From positions 1 through 47,182 of the forward strand of contig DXIX01000011.1 of the NCBI GenBank assembly GCA_019112635.1: a stretch of 47,182 nt of DNA, read 5' to 3'. Numbering within the stretch: position 1 is the stretch's first letter; each line of letters opens with the position of its first letter. Position numbers and translations under genes: made by a program. Of the stretch, positions 25,173 through 33,341 are shown piece by piece. A model generated the notes under the pieces. It made no database searches, was not told the origin of the DNA, and worked only from the letters and a program-made list of their open reading frames with translations. The stretch is from Candidatus Blautia intestinigallinarum (GTDB lineage: Bacteria > Bacillota > Clostridia > Lachnospirales > Lachnospiraceae).

Positions 25173-26642
25173 TCAGATGATGATACACACCAGTCCTCCT
25201 TTGCTGTCATTGACAATTTTCTGCATGGTATCCTGAAGTTTTACCTGGCTCTCCTCGCTGATCGCGGCAATCTTGGTCCGGATTCCATCCTCCACCAGCT
25301 GCTCGATGGATTTTCCAAAAATATTGGTCTCCCAGATGCTCTCTCCTCTGGAATCACTCTCCTCGATATAGGAAATCAGATCTTTCGCCTGCTCCTCCGT
25401 TCCCACAATGGGGGCAATCTCCGTCTCAATATTCGCCTTGATCATATGAATGGAGGGGCTTTTTGATTTGATCTTCACACCAAATTTATTTCCCTGCTTG
25501 ATTACGGTGGGAGTCTCCATCTGGATCTCTTCCAATTTAGGCACCACAACTCCGTAACCGCAGCCCCTGACTGCCTCCATGGCAGATTCCACCTGACTGT
25601 ACTCTCCTTTCATTTTCGCGAATTCTTTCATTGTACGAATTAGTTCGTACTCACTCTCCATCGGAATTCCTGTCAGCTTGCTGAGCATTTCGTAGTAATA
25701 CGCTTCTTTGATCTGCACCCGCACTCTGGCGATTCCTGCCGCCAGATCCACTTTCTCCAGAATTGTCTCTTCCACATATGGCCCCTGAAGCTGGACAGAC
25801 TGTACCGTCACATCTTTGATTTTTTTCATCTTCTCCATCAAACCTTTAATTTGCATGAGAAGCTGGCTCTTCAGTTCCTGGTCAGCAGAGAGCATTTCCA
25901 CCCACTTGGGAATGAAAAACTGTATCTGGCAGACGGGAAACTCATAAAGGATTTTCTCCAGAATCCGCATCACATCTTCTTTTCTCAGCTGTTCACAGTT
26001 CACTGTCAGCGCGCTGACCTGATATTTCTCTTCCATCTGTCTGGCCAGCTTGAGTGTCTCTTCCTGATAAGGTTTCTGAGAATTGACAAGGATCAAAAAT
26101 GGTTTTCCCTGCTTTTTCAGCTCCTGAATCGTCTTTTCCTCTGCCGGAACATAATTTTCCCTGGGAATCTCCCCAAATGACCCGTCCTTCGTCACCACAA
26201 GCCCTATGGTGGAATGTTCCTGTATCACCTTCTGTGTTCCCATCTTGGCGGCTTCATGAAAAGGAATTTCCGTGGCAGACCAGGGGGTTTTCACCATCCT
26301 CTCCTTGCCCTCTTCCATATTTCCCGCCGCATCCTGTACCAGAAAACCGACACAGTCAATCAGACGGACCTTCACCTCTGTGTCCTGGCTTAAAGTCACC
26401 TTTACTGCCTCTTTGGGAATGAATTTGGGTTCCACTGTGGTGATCAATTTTCCCGAGCCGCTCACCGGAAGCTGATCCTGCACCTCTTTCTTCTGGCTCT
26501 CTTCCAGTGCAGGAAGCGCCATCTGTTCCATAAACCGCCGGATGAATGTGGATTTTCCTGTGCGGACGGGTCCGACAACCCCTATGTAAATCTCACCCTT
26601 TGTGCGGGCTTGTATATCTTTGTACACCTGAAAATGATCCAT
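25173..26642 (-). CDS. spoIVA: Stage IV sporulation protein A, spore-coat ATPase
   Basis: A 489-residue ATPase that polymerises around the forespore to form the base layer of the spore coat. It has an N-terminal TRAFAC-like ATPase domain with Walker A GVVGPVRTGKST (about 22-33) and VRLIDCVGFLV, a middle domain, and a C-terminal domain ending in KGGLVCIII, the hydrophobic tail that helps anchor it through SpoVM in Bacillus. Length and both ends match the family. It is expected to be driven by sigma-E in the mother cell; I could not define a convincing sigma-E promoter. It marks the organism as an endospore former or a descendant of one. Confidence 0.95.
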   Translation of the reverse strand: MDHFQVYKDIQARTKGEIYIGVVGPVRTGKSTFIRRFMEQMALPALEESQKKEVQDQLPVSGSGKLITTVEPKFIPKEAVKVTLSQDTEVKVRLIDCVGFLVQDAAGNMEEGKERMVKTPWSATEIPFHEAAKMGTQKVIQEHSTIGLVVTKDGSFGEIPRENYVPAEEKTIQELKKQGKPFLILVNSQKPYQEETLKLARQMEEKYQVSALTVNCEQLRKEDVMRILEKILYEFPVCQIQFFIPKWVEMLSADQELKSQLLMQIKGLMEKMKKIKDVTVQSVQLQGPYVEETILEKVDLAAGIARVRVQIKEAYYYEMLSKLTGIPMESEYELIRTMKEFAKMKGEYSQVESAMEAVRGCGYGVVVPKLEEIQMETPTVIKQGNKFGVKIKSKSPSIHMIKANIETEIAPIVGTEEQAKDLISYIEESDSRGESIWETNIFGKSIEQLVEDGIRTKIAAISEESQVKLQDTMQKIVNDSKGGLVCIII

Positions 26643-26725
26643 AAATTAGTCCCCCTTGCCCATTTCGCGATACGATGTATTGCTATAATCTATGTGAACA
26701 GAACTTTGGTTATTCCAGAATCTCA

Positions 26726-26754
26726 TTGAAAAAACGCATCAGATATGCTAAAGT
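26726..26754 (+). promoter_or_regulatory. Promoter of the two-gene membrane protein operon
   Basis: TTGAAA, 17 bases, TAAAGT on the plus strand, about 30 bases before the GGAGG and start codon of the first gene. Confidence 0.5.
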
Positions 26755-26787
26755 AGCTAATATGACAAAAAAGGAGGCTAAGGCAAA

Positions 26788-27846
26788 ATGATGGAATTCC
26801 TGAAAGCCATACTTGGATTTGTCCTGGAATTGACAATCTTTTTCTGCATCGGAAGCTTACTCATGCGGAAAATGAAATTAAAAGCAGAAGCATCCCTGGC
26901 ACTGGTGCTGGGATACCTTCTGTATTTTTCTGTGTTTGAATTTCTGACTGTCCCTCTGACACTGGCCTGGGTGCCGCTGCACACACTGTGTCTGATCTGG
27001 GGTATCATCCTGGCAGTAGTTGTATGTCTGAGTATCTTTTTTCAGAGCAAACCGTGGATTCAACAGCTTAAGGGAATCGGCGGGATTCCAAAATCCCATG
27101 GTCTCCTGCTTCTCCTTGTGGCAGGAGTAATTTTATTGCAGTGTGCCATCGTTGTCCTATATGAGGACACGACTGTGGATGCCGCTTATTACGTGGGAAC
27201 CGTGAGCACTTCTGTGTACACAGACACTCTCGGAAGGTACAATCCGTACACAGGACTTTTATATAAAGATTTTCCTGCCAGATATATTCTCTCCGCCTAC
27301 CCCATGCACAACGCGGTATGGTGCCGTTTTCTTGGCATACATCCCATCATACAGGCCAAGATTATTATGCCGGTAATTCATGTGCTGGTGGCGAACTTCA
27401 TTATCTATCACATTGGAAAGCGGCTTTTTCACGGCGGCAGAAAGCAGGCGGATCTGATGACCTGTCTGGTGTGCCTGATGCAACTGTTCTCTTACACCAT
27501 CTACACCCCGGGCACTTTCTTCTTCACCAGGTCTTATGAAGGGAAATCCCTTCTTGGAAATGTAATTTTTCCGGTTGTCCTGTATTGCAGCATCTGGTTC
27601 TGGCAGAAGGCAAAAGATTACCGTCCATGGCTTGTGCTCTTTCTGGCTTCCGCCAGCGGCGCCGCCTTTTCCGGCTCTTCTCTCATCTTTCCTGTAGCAG
27701 TCAGCGCCGGAATTCTGCCGACTTTGCTGTTTAAAAAACGTTTTAGGGCTCTGTTTCCTTATATATTGTGTATGCTGCCCACCATTCTCTATGCAGCCGT
27801 ATACTTTTCTCAGAGACTTGGTTGGCTGACGCTTAGCGCATCATAA
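26788..27846 (+). CDS. Multi-pass membrane protein, DUF6077-like, first of a pair
   Basis: A 352-residue protein with about eight hydrophobic segments from the first residues (FLKAILGFVLELTIFFCIGSLL) to the end (FPYILCMLPTILYAAVYF). A soluble-looking loop near 125-175 holds YEDTTVDAAYYVGTVSTSV and LGRYNPYTG. The pattern resembles large uncharacterised lachnospiraceal membrane proteins of the DUF6077 type, recognised from memory, and loosely GT-C glycosyltransferases, with the acidic D-D/E motif in the first loop. It ends in LGWLTLSAS, 15 bases before the next gene, which appears to continue the same architecture. Confidence 0.65.
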   Translation: MMEFLKAILGFVLELTIFFCIGSLLMRKMKLKAEASLALVLGYLLYFSVFEFLTVPLTLAWVPLHTLCLIWGIILAVVVCLSIFFQSKPWIQQLKGIGGIPKSHGLLLLLVAGVILLQCAIVVLYEDTTVDAAYYVGTVSTSVYTDTLGRYNPYTGLLYKDFPARYILSAYPMHNAVWCRFLGIHPIIQAKIIMPVIHVLVANFIIYHIGKRLFHGGRKQADLMTCLVCLMQLFSYTIYTPGTFFFTRSYEGKSLLGNVIFPVVLYCSIWFWQKAKDYRPWLVLFLASASGAAFSGSSLIFPVAVSAGILPTLLFKKRFRALFPYILCMLPTILYAAVYFSQRLGWLTLSAS

Positions 27847-27861
27847 GGAGGTTGAAGCAAA

Positions 27862-28707
27862 ATGGCTGGATTATCATTAAACGAAACCGGTTTGCAGTTT
27901 GTCCGGATCTGTCTTCAGAATTACTGGGGAACCTGTCTGTATCTGCTGCTGTTCGCGGCGGGGATTCTCTGGAGCCTCTGCTGCCATCGAAAACAGGAAG
28001 CCAGAATTTTTCTAGGTTATGCAGTCTTTCTGGCTCTCACCGCCTACAATCCGTTTTTGGTGAAATATATTGTTCCAAAAATCAACTTTGAAAACGAATA
28101 TTATCGTCTGTTCTGGATTCTCCCTGTCATACCGGGAGTCGCCTACTATACGGTACGTCTGATATTCGCATTGAAAAAACGGTGGACAAAAGTACTGCTC
28201 ACAATCGTGTCTGCCGCGGTTCTTGTGGCAGCCGGCACTCCTCTTCAGGGTGTCGTTGAAAATTTTGCCCTGGCAGAAAATATCTATAAAGTTCCCGATG
28301 ACCTCCGGGCAGTCTGCGATGTCATCCACAAAGACAGCAAAAAAGAACAGCCGCGGGTGATCTTCGATGGCAGTCTCAACTCTCTGGTGCGGCAGTACGA
28401 TCCTTCCCTGCAGCTGGTTCTTCATCGAAACGCCGTATTATACCGGGCAGGAAGTACAGTCATCGATGGAATCGATGAAGACAGTGCCTGGTACCATCGC
28501 CAGAAAACACTCATGGATGTTCTCTATTACAGTGAGCCGGTGGATCTGTCTCAGTTCCAGCAGGCGCTCACCGGAACACATACCGATTATCTGGTTGTCC
28601 CCATCTCCTGGGGCAATCATGAATATCTGCGGCAGGCAGGGTGCCAGCCCATCGCGCAGACAGAAGAAAATATCGTATATTATTACGACTGGCAGCAAAA
28701 AATTTAG
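27862..28707 (+). CDS. Membrane protein with C-terminal soluble domain, second of a pair
   Basis: A 281-residue protein with four or five hydrophobic segments (about 20-38, 48-65, 75-100, 110-130). A soluble C-terminal half (about 145-281) has ICKDxxDLRAVCDVI-like and VVPISWGNHEYLRQAGCQ segments. The second half resembles the C-terminal part of long GT-C-like membrane proteins. AAGGAGG precedes the ATG. It is 15 bases downstream of the previous gene, and the two may work as a split protein. Function unknown. Confidence 0.65.
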   Translation: MAGLSLNETGLQFVRICLQNYWGTCLYLLLFAAGILWSLCCHRKQEARIFLGYAVFLALTAYNPFLVKYIVPKINFENEYYRLFWILPVIPGVAYYTVRLIFALKKRWTKVLLTIVSAAVLVAAGTPLQGVVENFALAENIYKVPDDLRAVCDVIHKDSKKEQPRVIFDGSLNSLVRQYDPSLQLVLHRNAVLYRAGSTVIDGIDEDSAWYHRQKTLMDVLYYSEPVDLSQFQQALTGTHTDYLVVPISWGNHEYLRQAGCQPIAQTEENIVYYYDWQQKI

Positions 28708-28757
28708 GGGATTTATCCTGCGAAGTAAATCTTCAACAAATTACAGTAAAATTTGAA

Positions 28758-28823
28758 AAAAAGAGACAACCCGACCGAGAATTCGTTCCTAAAAAAGTCC
28801 GAGTTCTCTGGGATTGTCTCTTT
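28758..28823. terminator. Long hairpin between convergent transcripts
   Basis: Arms AAAGAGACAACCC and GGGATTGTCTCTTT (one bulge), with further pairing inside (CGAGAATTCG/CGAGTTCTCT). On the minus strand the stem is followed by a run of Ts, suiting the end of the HydCBA1 operon. It also lies after the plus-strand membrane protein genes. A second hairpin (AGGGGTTA/TAACCCCT) lies at 28834-28866, nearer hydA1. Confidence 0.75.
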
Positions 28824-28890
28824 CCTGCATATCAGGGGTTAAAAATCGGTATCACCCATAACCCCTTTCATTTCATCTCAACGTCATTAA

Positions 28891-30579
28891 TCAATAACCA
28901 TCGTTATGAAGCAGTTTGTGTTCTTTTCCTTTCAGCAGTCCATTGTACAGCTCAAGTACCAATGGGTTCTCATCGGATTTCTTGATCGTCATGGTATTAT
29001 CTGCATTATATAGGCCTTTTGCTCTGGCAGCTTTTGTTCTCTCACCGGCTCTGGTCGGCTGTCCTCCGCCCATGATACATCCACGGCGGCAGGCCATCAC
29101 CTCAATCAGGTGATAATTCTTTCTTCCTGCTTTCACATCTTCCATCACCTTTCTGGCATTTGCCAGACCGCTTGCCACACAGACATTGATATCCATTCCA
29201 TTGTATGGTACTGTGAACTCTTTGATTCCATCATCTCCGCGGACACCGCAGGAAGCAATGTTTTCCATCACTGCCTTACTGTGATCCGGATTCAGGCGTC
29301 TGAGCACTGCCTCAGTCACACCGCCGGTAACTCCGAAGATCACACCGCCGCCGGAACCGAATCCAAACGGCATATCACATGCCTCTGGCTCTGCCGATGC
29401 AAAATCAATTCCGAAGTTGCGGATCATGCGGATCAATTCGGTAGTGGTGATAACCAGATCGGTATCCTGTTCGCCGTCTGTGAAGCTGTTCGGACGAATC
29501 GCTTCCATCTTCTTGGCCGTACATGGCATGATGGACACCATCACGGTCTTCTTGCCCTGCGCGTTCTCAGGATCGCGGAAATATTCCTTGATTACCGCAG
29601 ACATCATTCCCTGCGGAGAACGGCAGGTGGATACATTCTTCAGATATTCCGGATACTGGTCTTTTACAAATTTTACCCAAGCAGGACAACAGGAGGTCAT
29701 AAGAGGCAGGTTCTCTCCCTTCTGCACTCTGTCCAGAAATTCTGCTGTCTCTTCCATAATCGTCAAGTCCGCGCTGAAACTGGTGTCATATACCTCATCG
29801 AATCCCATCCGGTGCAGTACATTGACAATCTTGCCCATCACACTCTTGCCTCTTGGAAGTCCAAAGTGATCGCCCACCGCCACACGGACTGCAGGCGCAA
29901 TCTGAGCTACTACTCTCACGTTCGGATCATTGATTGCCTCCCACACAGCTCCTGTGTTGGTACGGATCGAGATGGCACCGGTCGGACAGTATACACGGCA
30001 CTGTCCGCAGTTGACACAGTCTGTCTCGGCAATCTTCTTGTCAAAAGCAGGCATAACCATCGCGTCCGTTCCACGGAAGGCAAAACCGATACAGCCGATT
30101 CCCTGAATCTCAGAGCAGGCACGTACACAGTTTCCACACAAAATACATTTATTCGGATCCCGCACGATGGATGGAGAACTGAAATCCAGCTCTCTGGGTT
30201 CTCTTGTATTTTCGAATCTCACCTGTTTTACCCCCAGACGGTGGGCCAGTTCCTGAAGAACACACTCTCCGCTCTTCACACAGGTGGTACAGTCACGGCA
30301 ATGTGCCGCCAGCAGAAGTTCCACAATCAATTTACGGTATTTTCTCAGTCTTCCCGTATTGGTATAAATCACCATTCCATCCCTTGGCTCTTCGGAACAG
30401 GACGCGAACATCTTACCCCGTCCATCTTCCACCGTACAGAGACGACAGGCGCCAAAGGTGGACAATTCTGAGTGATAACATAAAGTTGGTATATTGATTC
30501 CCGCCTTGCGAATGACAGACAGGACATTTTTCTCATCGGTAAATTCTACTTTTCTACCGTCTATTGTCATTGTTCCCAT
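28891..30579 (-). CDS. hydA: [FeFe]-hydrogenase catalytic subunit HydA1 (group A, multimeric)
   Basis: A 562-residue catalytic subunit of a HydABC-type hydrogenase. In order: [2Fe-2S] domain (Cys34, 45, 48, 61); His-ligated [4Fe-4S] (His93, Cys97, 100, 106); two ferredoxin [4Fe-4S] clusters (CILCGNCVRAC from 145 and CVNCGQCRVYC from 188); then the H-cluster domain with L1 TSCCPAW (295-301), L2 MPCTAKKME (351-359) and L3 MACRRGCIMGGGQP (495-508). The L1 double cysteine keeps the proton-relay Cys298. A C-terminal small-subunit-like tail follows. It is the last gene of hydC-hydB-hydA, 14 bases after hydB1. With HydB/HydC, such enzymes oxidise NAD(P)H and ferredoxin together to make H2, or the reverse. 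Confidence 0.93.
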   Translation of the reverse strand: MGTMTIDGRKVEFTDEKNVLSVIRKAGINIPTLCYHSELSTFGACRLCTVEDGRGKMFASCSEEPRDGMVIYTNTGRLRKYRKLIVELLLAAHCRDCTTCVKSGECVLQELAHRLGVKQVRFENTREPRELDFSSPSIVRDPNKCILCGNCVRACSEIQGIGCIGFAFRGTDAMVMPAFDKKIAETDCVNCGQCRVYCPTGAISIRTNTGAVWEAINDPNVRVVAQIAPAVRVAVGDHFGLPRGKSVMGKIVNVLHRMGFDEVYDTSFSADLTIMEETAEFLDRVQKGENLPLMTSCCPAWVKFVKDQYPEYLKNVSTCRSPQGMMSAVIKEYFRDPENAQGKKTVMVSIMPCTAKKMEAIRPNSFTDGEQDTDLVITTTELIRMIRNFGIDFASAEPEACDMPFGFGSGGGVIFGVTGGVTEAVLRRLNPDHSKAVMENIASCGVRGDDGIKEFTVPYNGMDINVCVASGLANARKVMEDVKAGRKNYHLIEVMACRRGCIMGGGQPTRAGERTKAARAKGLYNADNTMTIKKSDENPLVLELYNGLLKGKEHKLLHNDGY

Positions 30580-30593
30580 ATGGTTCCCTCCTT

Positions 30594-32465
30594 CTAAGCT
30601 TCCACGTAAATTGCATCAAATGCACAGTTGTCCTTGCAGGCGCCACACTTGATACACAGATCGGTATTGATCACATACGGTTTCTTCCGAACTCCTCTGA
30701 TTGCCCCTACCGGACAATTCTTCGCACACTTACCGCATCCCTTACAGAAATCAGGATTAATATGGTACTGACGCATCGCCGTACAGACTTTGGCACGGCA
30801 TTTTTTGTTAATAATATGTTCTTCGTACTCCTCGCGGAACCGTTTCAGTGTACTGATGACAGGAAGAGGTGCACTCTTGCCCAGTCCGCAAAGCGCCATG
30901 CTGCGAACCATCTCCGCAAGCTCCTGCAGCTGATCCAGATCTTTCATCTCACCTTTTCCGTCTACAATCCGTTCCAGAATCTCCAGCATCCGCTTCGTAC
31001 CTTCACGGCAGGGAACACATTTTCCGCAGCTCTCTCTCTGCGTAAAGCTCATAAAGAAACGAGCCACTTCCACCATACAGGTGTTTTCATCCATGACAAC
31101 CAGTCCGCCGGATCCCATGATGGCATCAAACTTTTTCACAGAATCGAAATCCAGAGGCTGATCCAGATGTTCCTCTGTCAGACATCCGCCGGAAGGTCCG
31201 CCAATCTGCACTCCCTTGAAGGCAGCGCCGCTCTTTAAACCGCCGCCGATGTCATAGATGATATGGCGAAGTGTGGTGCCCATCGGTACCTCGATCAATC
31301 CGGTAGTCTCGATGGAACCGGTCAGTGAGAACGTCTTGGTTCCCGGACTCTTCTCCGTTCCGATGGTCCGGAACCAATCTGCGCCCTGCAGAATGATCTT
31401 CGGCACGTTGGCATAAGTCTCAACGTTATTGAGGACGGTCGGTTTTTCCCACAGACCTTTCTCCACAGTACGCGGAGGCTTCACACGAGGCATACCGCGG
31501 TTTCCTTCTATGGATGCGGTAAGGGCAGAACCTTCACCGCAGACAAACGCTCCGGCTCCACGGTTGATATGTAAATGGAAGGAGAAATCGGTTCCCAGAA
31601 TATGGTCGCCAAGGATTCCGTACTCTTCCGCCTGTCTCATCGCTTTTTTCAGTCTGGCCACTGACAGAGGGTACTCTGCACGCACATAGATATAACCTTC
31701 CTGAGCGCCCACCGCATATCCTGCGATTACCATACCCTCAATCATCTTATAAGGATCACCCTCCATAACAGAGCCGTCCATGAAAGCTCCCGGGTCACCC
31801 TCGTCACCATTGCAGACAACATAACGGGTCTTCTCCGGCTGTCCTGCCACCTGGCGCCATTTCTTTCCAGCCGGGAATCCGGCACCGCCACGGCCTCTCA
31901 GCCCTGACTTTTCCACCTCGTCAATGACCTGATCCGGTGTCATATCAAAAATTGCCTTGGACAGGGCAGAGAAACCACCGATTGCGATATATTCATCGAT
32001 GGATTCCGCATCAATCTTTCCGCAGTTCTCCAGAACAATTCTGGTCTGAAGTTTCAAAAATGGAATGTCTTCCGGGTGCTGATAGCGCTGATTGTCATGG
32101 GTATAGAACAGGCGCTCCACCGGCAGTCCCTCCATGACTGTCTTCTCCACGATCTCCCGGCAGTCTTCCGGCTGTACTTTCACATACTGGTAATTATATG
32201 GCTCAATCCGCATCAGAGGTCCCAACTCACAGAGTCCCTGGCATCCGGTTTTCACAACGCCCAGATGGGGAATATCTTTCTGCATCTCAATCTGTACACC
32301 GTCCAGTCCCTCGCACAAAAGTTTCATCTGATCATAGATTTTCTGTGCGCCGGATGCCATACATCCGGTACCCGAACAGACCAAAATACGGCAGGTATAA
32401 GATTTAATCTCGGACTGCGCTTCTTCTCTTTTCTTTAACAAATCTTCTCTGCAGGTTATACTCAT
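30594..32465 (-). CDS. hydB: HydB1, NuoF-like flavin/Fe-S subunit with altered nucleotide-site motif
   Basis: A 623-residue electron-entry subunit: [2Fe-2S] thioredoxin-like domain (Cys30, 35, 75, 79), FMN Rossmann domain (GLRGRGGAGFPAG, 189-200), SLBB domain, [4Fe-4S] site (ESCGKCVPCREGTKR) and two C-terminal ferredoxin clusters. The usual CGEETAL reads CGEGSAL (Gly312 replaces Glu), whereas both other NuoF-like proteins in the window keep CGEETAL. In complex I this glutamate contacts the nucleotide ribose and its loss relaxes NADH over NADPH preference, so HydB1 may use NADP(H). The start is the ATG at 32465, overlapping the hydC1 stop as TGATG. An in-frame TTG one codon earlier is less likely. 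Confidence 0.9.
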   Translation of the reverse strand: MSITCREDLLKKREEAQSEIKSYTCRILVCSGTGCMASGAQKIYDQMKLLCEGLDGVQIEMQKDIPHLGVVKTGCQGLCELGPLMRIEPYNYQYVKVQPEDCREIVEKTVMEGLPVERLFYTHDNQRYQHPEDIPFLKLQTRIVLENCGKIDAESIDEYIAIGGFSALSKAIFDMTPDQVIDEVEKSGLRGRGGAGFPAGKKWRQVAGQPEKTRYVVCNGDEGDPGAFMDGSVMEGDPYKMIEGMVIAGYAVGAQEGYIYVRAEYPLSVARLKKAMRQAEEYGILGDHILGTDFSFHLHINRGAGAFVCGEGSALTASIEGNRGMPRVKPPRTVEKGLWEKPTVLNNVETYANVPKIILQGADWFRTIGTEKSPGTKTFSLTGSIETTGLIEVPMGTTLRHIIYDIGGGLKSGAAFKGVQIGGPSGGCLTEEHLDQPLDFDSVKKFDAIMGSGGLVVMDENTCMVEVARFFMSFTQRESCGKCVPCREGTKRMLEILERIVDGKGEMKDLDQLQELAEMVRSMALCGLGKSAPLPVISTLKRFREEYEEHIINKKCRAKVCTAMRQYHINPDFCKGCGKCAKNCPVGAIRGVRKKPYVINTDLCIKCGACKDNCAFDAIYVEA

Positions 32466-32941
32466 CAATTCTCACCTCTCAATTCATCTAATAATTCCAA
32501 TGCCTTCTCCGGGGACATCTTTGGATGAACCACATCGTTCACATTCAGTGCAGGAGCAAGACCGCAGGCGCCCAGACAAGACACTGTCTCTACGGTGAAC
32601 ATCATGTCATCTGTCGTATGTTTCTTGTGATTTAATCCCAGCTCTTTCATCAGAGCTTCCTTCACCGGCATGGATTTTCTCACATGACAGGCAGTTCCGT
32701 CGCAGACTTTAATCACATATTTTCCCTTGGGTTCAAAGGAAAAGTTCTCATAAAAGGTTGCAACACTGTAAGCCTTTGCCTCTTTGACACCGATTTCTTT
32801 TGCCACGTAGGTCAACAACTCTCCCGGAAGATAACGATATTCTGCCTGAATGTCCTGCATAATCGGAATCAAAGATGATTCCTTGCGTCCATACTCTTCG
32901 ATAATCTCATCTGCCTTCTTGTAATAAGATTGATCTAACAT
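32465..32941 (-). CDS. hydC: HydC1, NuoE-like [2Fe-2S] subunit
   Basis: A 158-residue thioredoxin-like ferredoxin with ligands CDGTAC and CLGAC, and the helical N-terminus with LIPIMQDIQAEYRYLPGELL. First gene of the hydCBA1 operon, with GGAGGG before the ATG. The last base of its TGA stop is the first base of the hydB1 ATG. It resembles HydC2 and the NuoE-like subunit of the transhydrogenase, so three paralogues of this subunit occur within 30 kb. Confidence 0.92.
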   Translation of the reverse strand: MLDQSYYKKADEIIEEYGRKESSLIPIMQDIQAEYRYLPGELLTYVAKEIGVKEAKAYSVATFYENFSFEPKGKYVIKVCDGTACHVRKSMPVKEALMKELGLNHKKHTTDDMMFTVETVSCLGACGLAPALNVNDVVHPKMSPEKALELLDELRGEN

Positions 32942-33033
32942 GCATTTCCCTCCTTTATGTTAGCCATAGTATGTGATTTTTTTGTCGTCACATTGTACAT
33001 ATTTTTTTGAATTCTCATACATCTTTTAGACTA

Positions 33034-33062
33034 ATTATACTTTATATTCTCATTTTTCACAA
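33034..33062 (-). promoter_or_regulatory. Promoter of hydCBA1
   Basis: On the minus strand TTGTGA, 17 bases, TATAAT. The leader to the hydC1 start codon would be about 85 bases. Confidence 0.65.
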
Positions 33063-33157
33063 TGACTTCTTGTGTTTTTTTCACAGATTCTTTTCCCAAT
33101 TCCTTTAAAAATCAGACTTTTTCTGGGTTGTATCCAAAAAAGTACAATTTATTTTTG

Positions 33158-33173
33158 TTAACGAGCCTGTTAA
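33158..33173. promoter_or_regulatory. Candidate operator 1, TTAAC-N6-GTTAA
   Basis: TTAACGAGCCTGTTAA: perfect 5-base inverted arms with a 6-base spacer, in the divergent hydrogenase control region. Arm length and spacing fit a dimeric regulator such as one of the CRP/FNR family; the regulator itself is not identified. Confidence 0.5.
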
Positions 33174-33201
33174 ATATATAATTATTATTTTCTCAATTTT
33201 C

Positions 33202-33217
33202 TTAACAAACACGTTAA
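33202..33217. promoter_or_regulatory. Candidate operator 2, TTAAC-N6-GTTAA
   Basis: TTAACAAACACGTTAA: arms and spacing identical to operator 1, 44 bases away (about four helical turns). It also includes TTAACAA, which equals one Rex half-site, but the partner half-site is absent at the normal distance. Confidence 0.5.
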
Positions 33218-33341
33218 AATAATAACATTTCAATTGGAAAACCACGCTATTGTACACAACAAAGAACTTGCATCCCCACTTTTTTTCGATTAAGATAAAC
33301 TCAGAGGTACGATTGATTATACCAAAGGAGTGAGAAAATCT

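Larger units (their letters stand above)
32942..33341. promoter_or_regulatory. Divergent control region between hydCBA1 and the group B hydrogenase
   Basis: This 400-base AT-rich region has no gene. It holds the minus-strand promoter of hydC1, a weaker plus-strand promoter (TTGCAT at 33268, 17 bases, TAAGAT at 33291), and two palindromes with identical arms (TTAAC-N6-GTTAA) at 33158-33173 and 33202-33217. It is the only divergent promoter region in the hydrogenase island. Confidence 0.7.

Noticed and set aside
26641..26720. Sigma-E promoter for spoIVA.
   Set aside because: A weak CATA/ATACAT-like pair is present but spacing and consensus are poor; not supportable.
752..28852. The same 15-mer GTTAAAAATCGGTAT at 752-766 and 28838-28852, as a possible dispersed repeat or element end.
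   Set aside because: In 47 kb a shared 15-mer is expected by chance about once or twice, and the flanks do not match.
33155..33208. A full Rex operator in the hydrogenase promoter region.
   Set aside because: Only isolated half-sites (TTGTTAA, TTAACAA) about 40 bases apart are present; no TTGTTAA-N4-TTAACAA.
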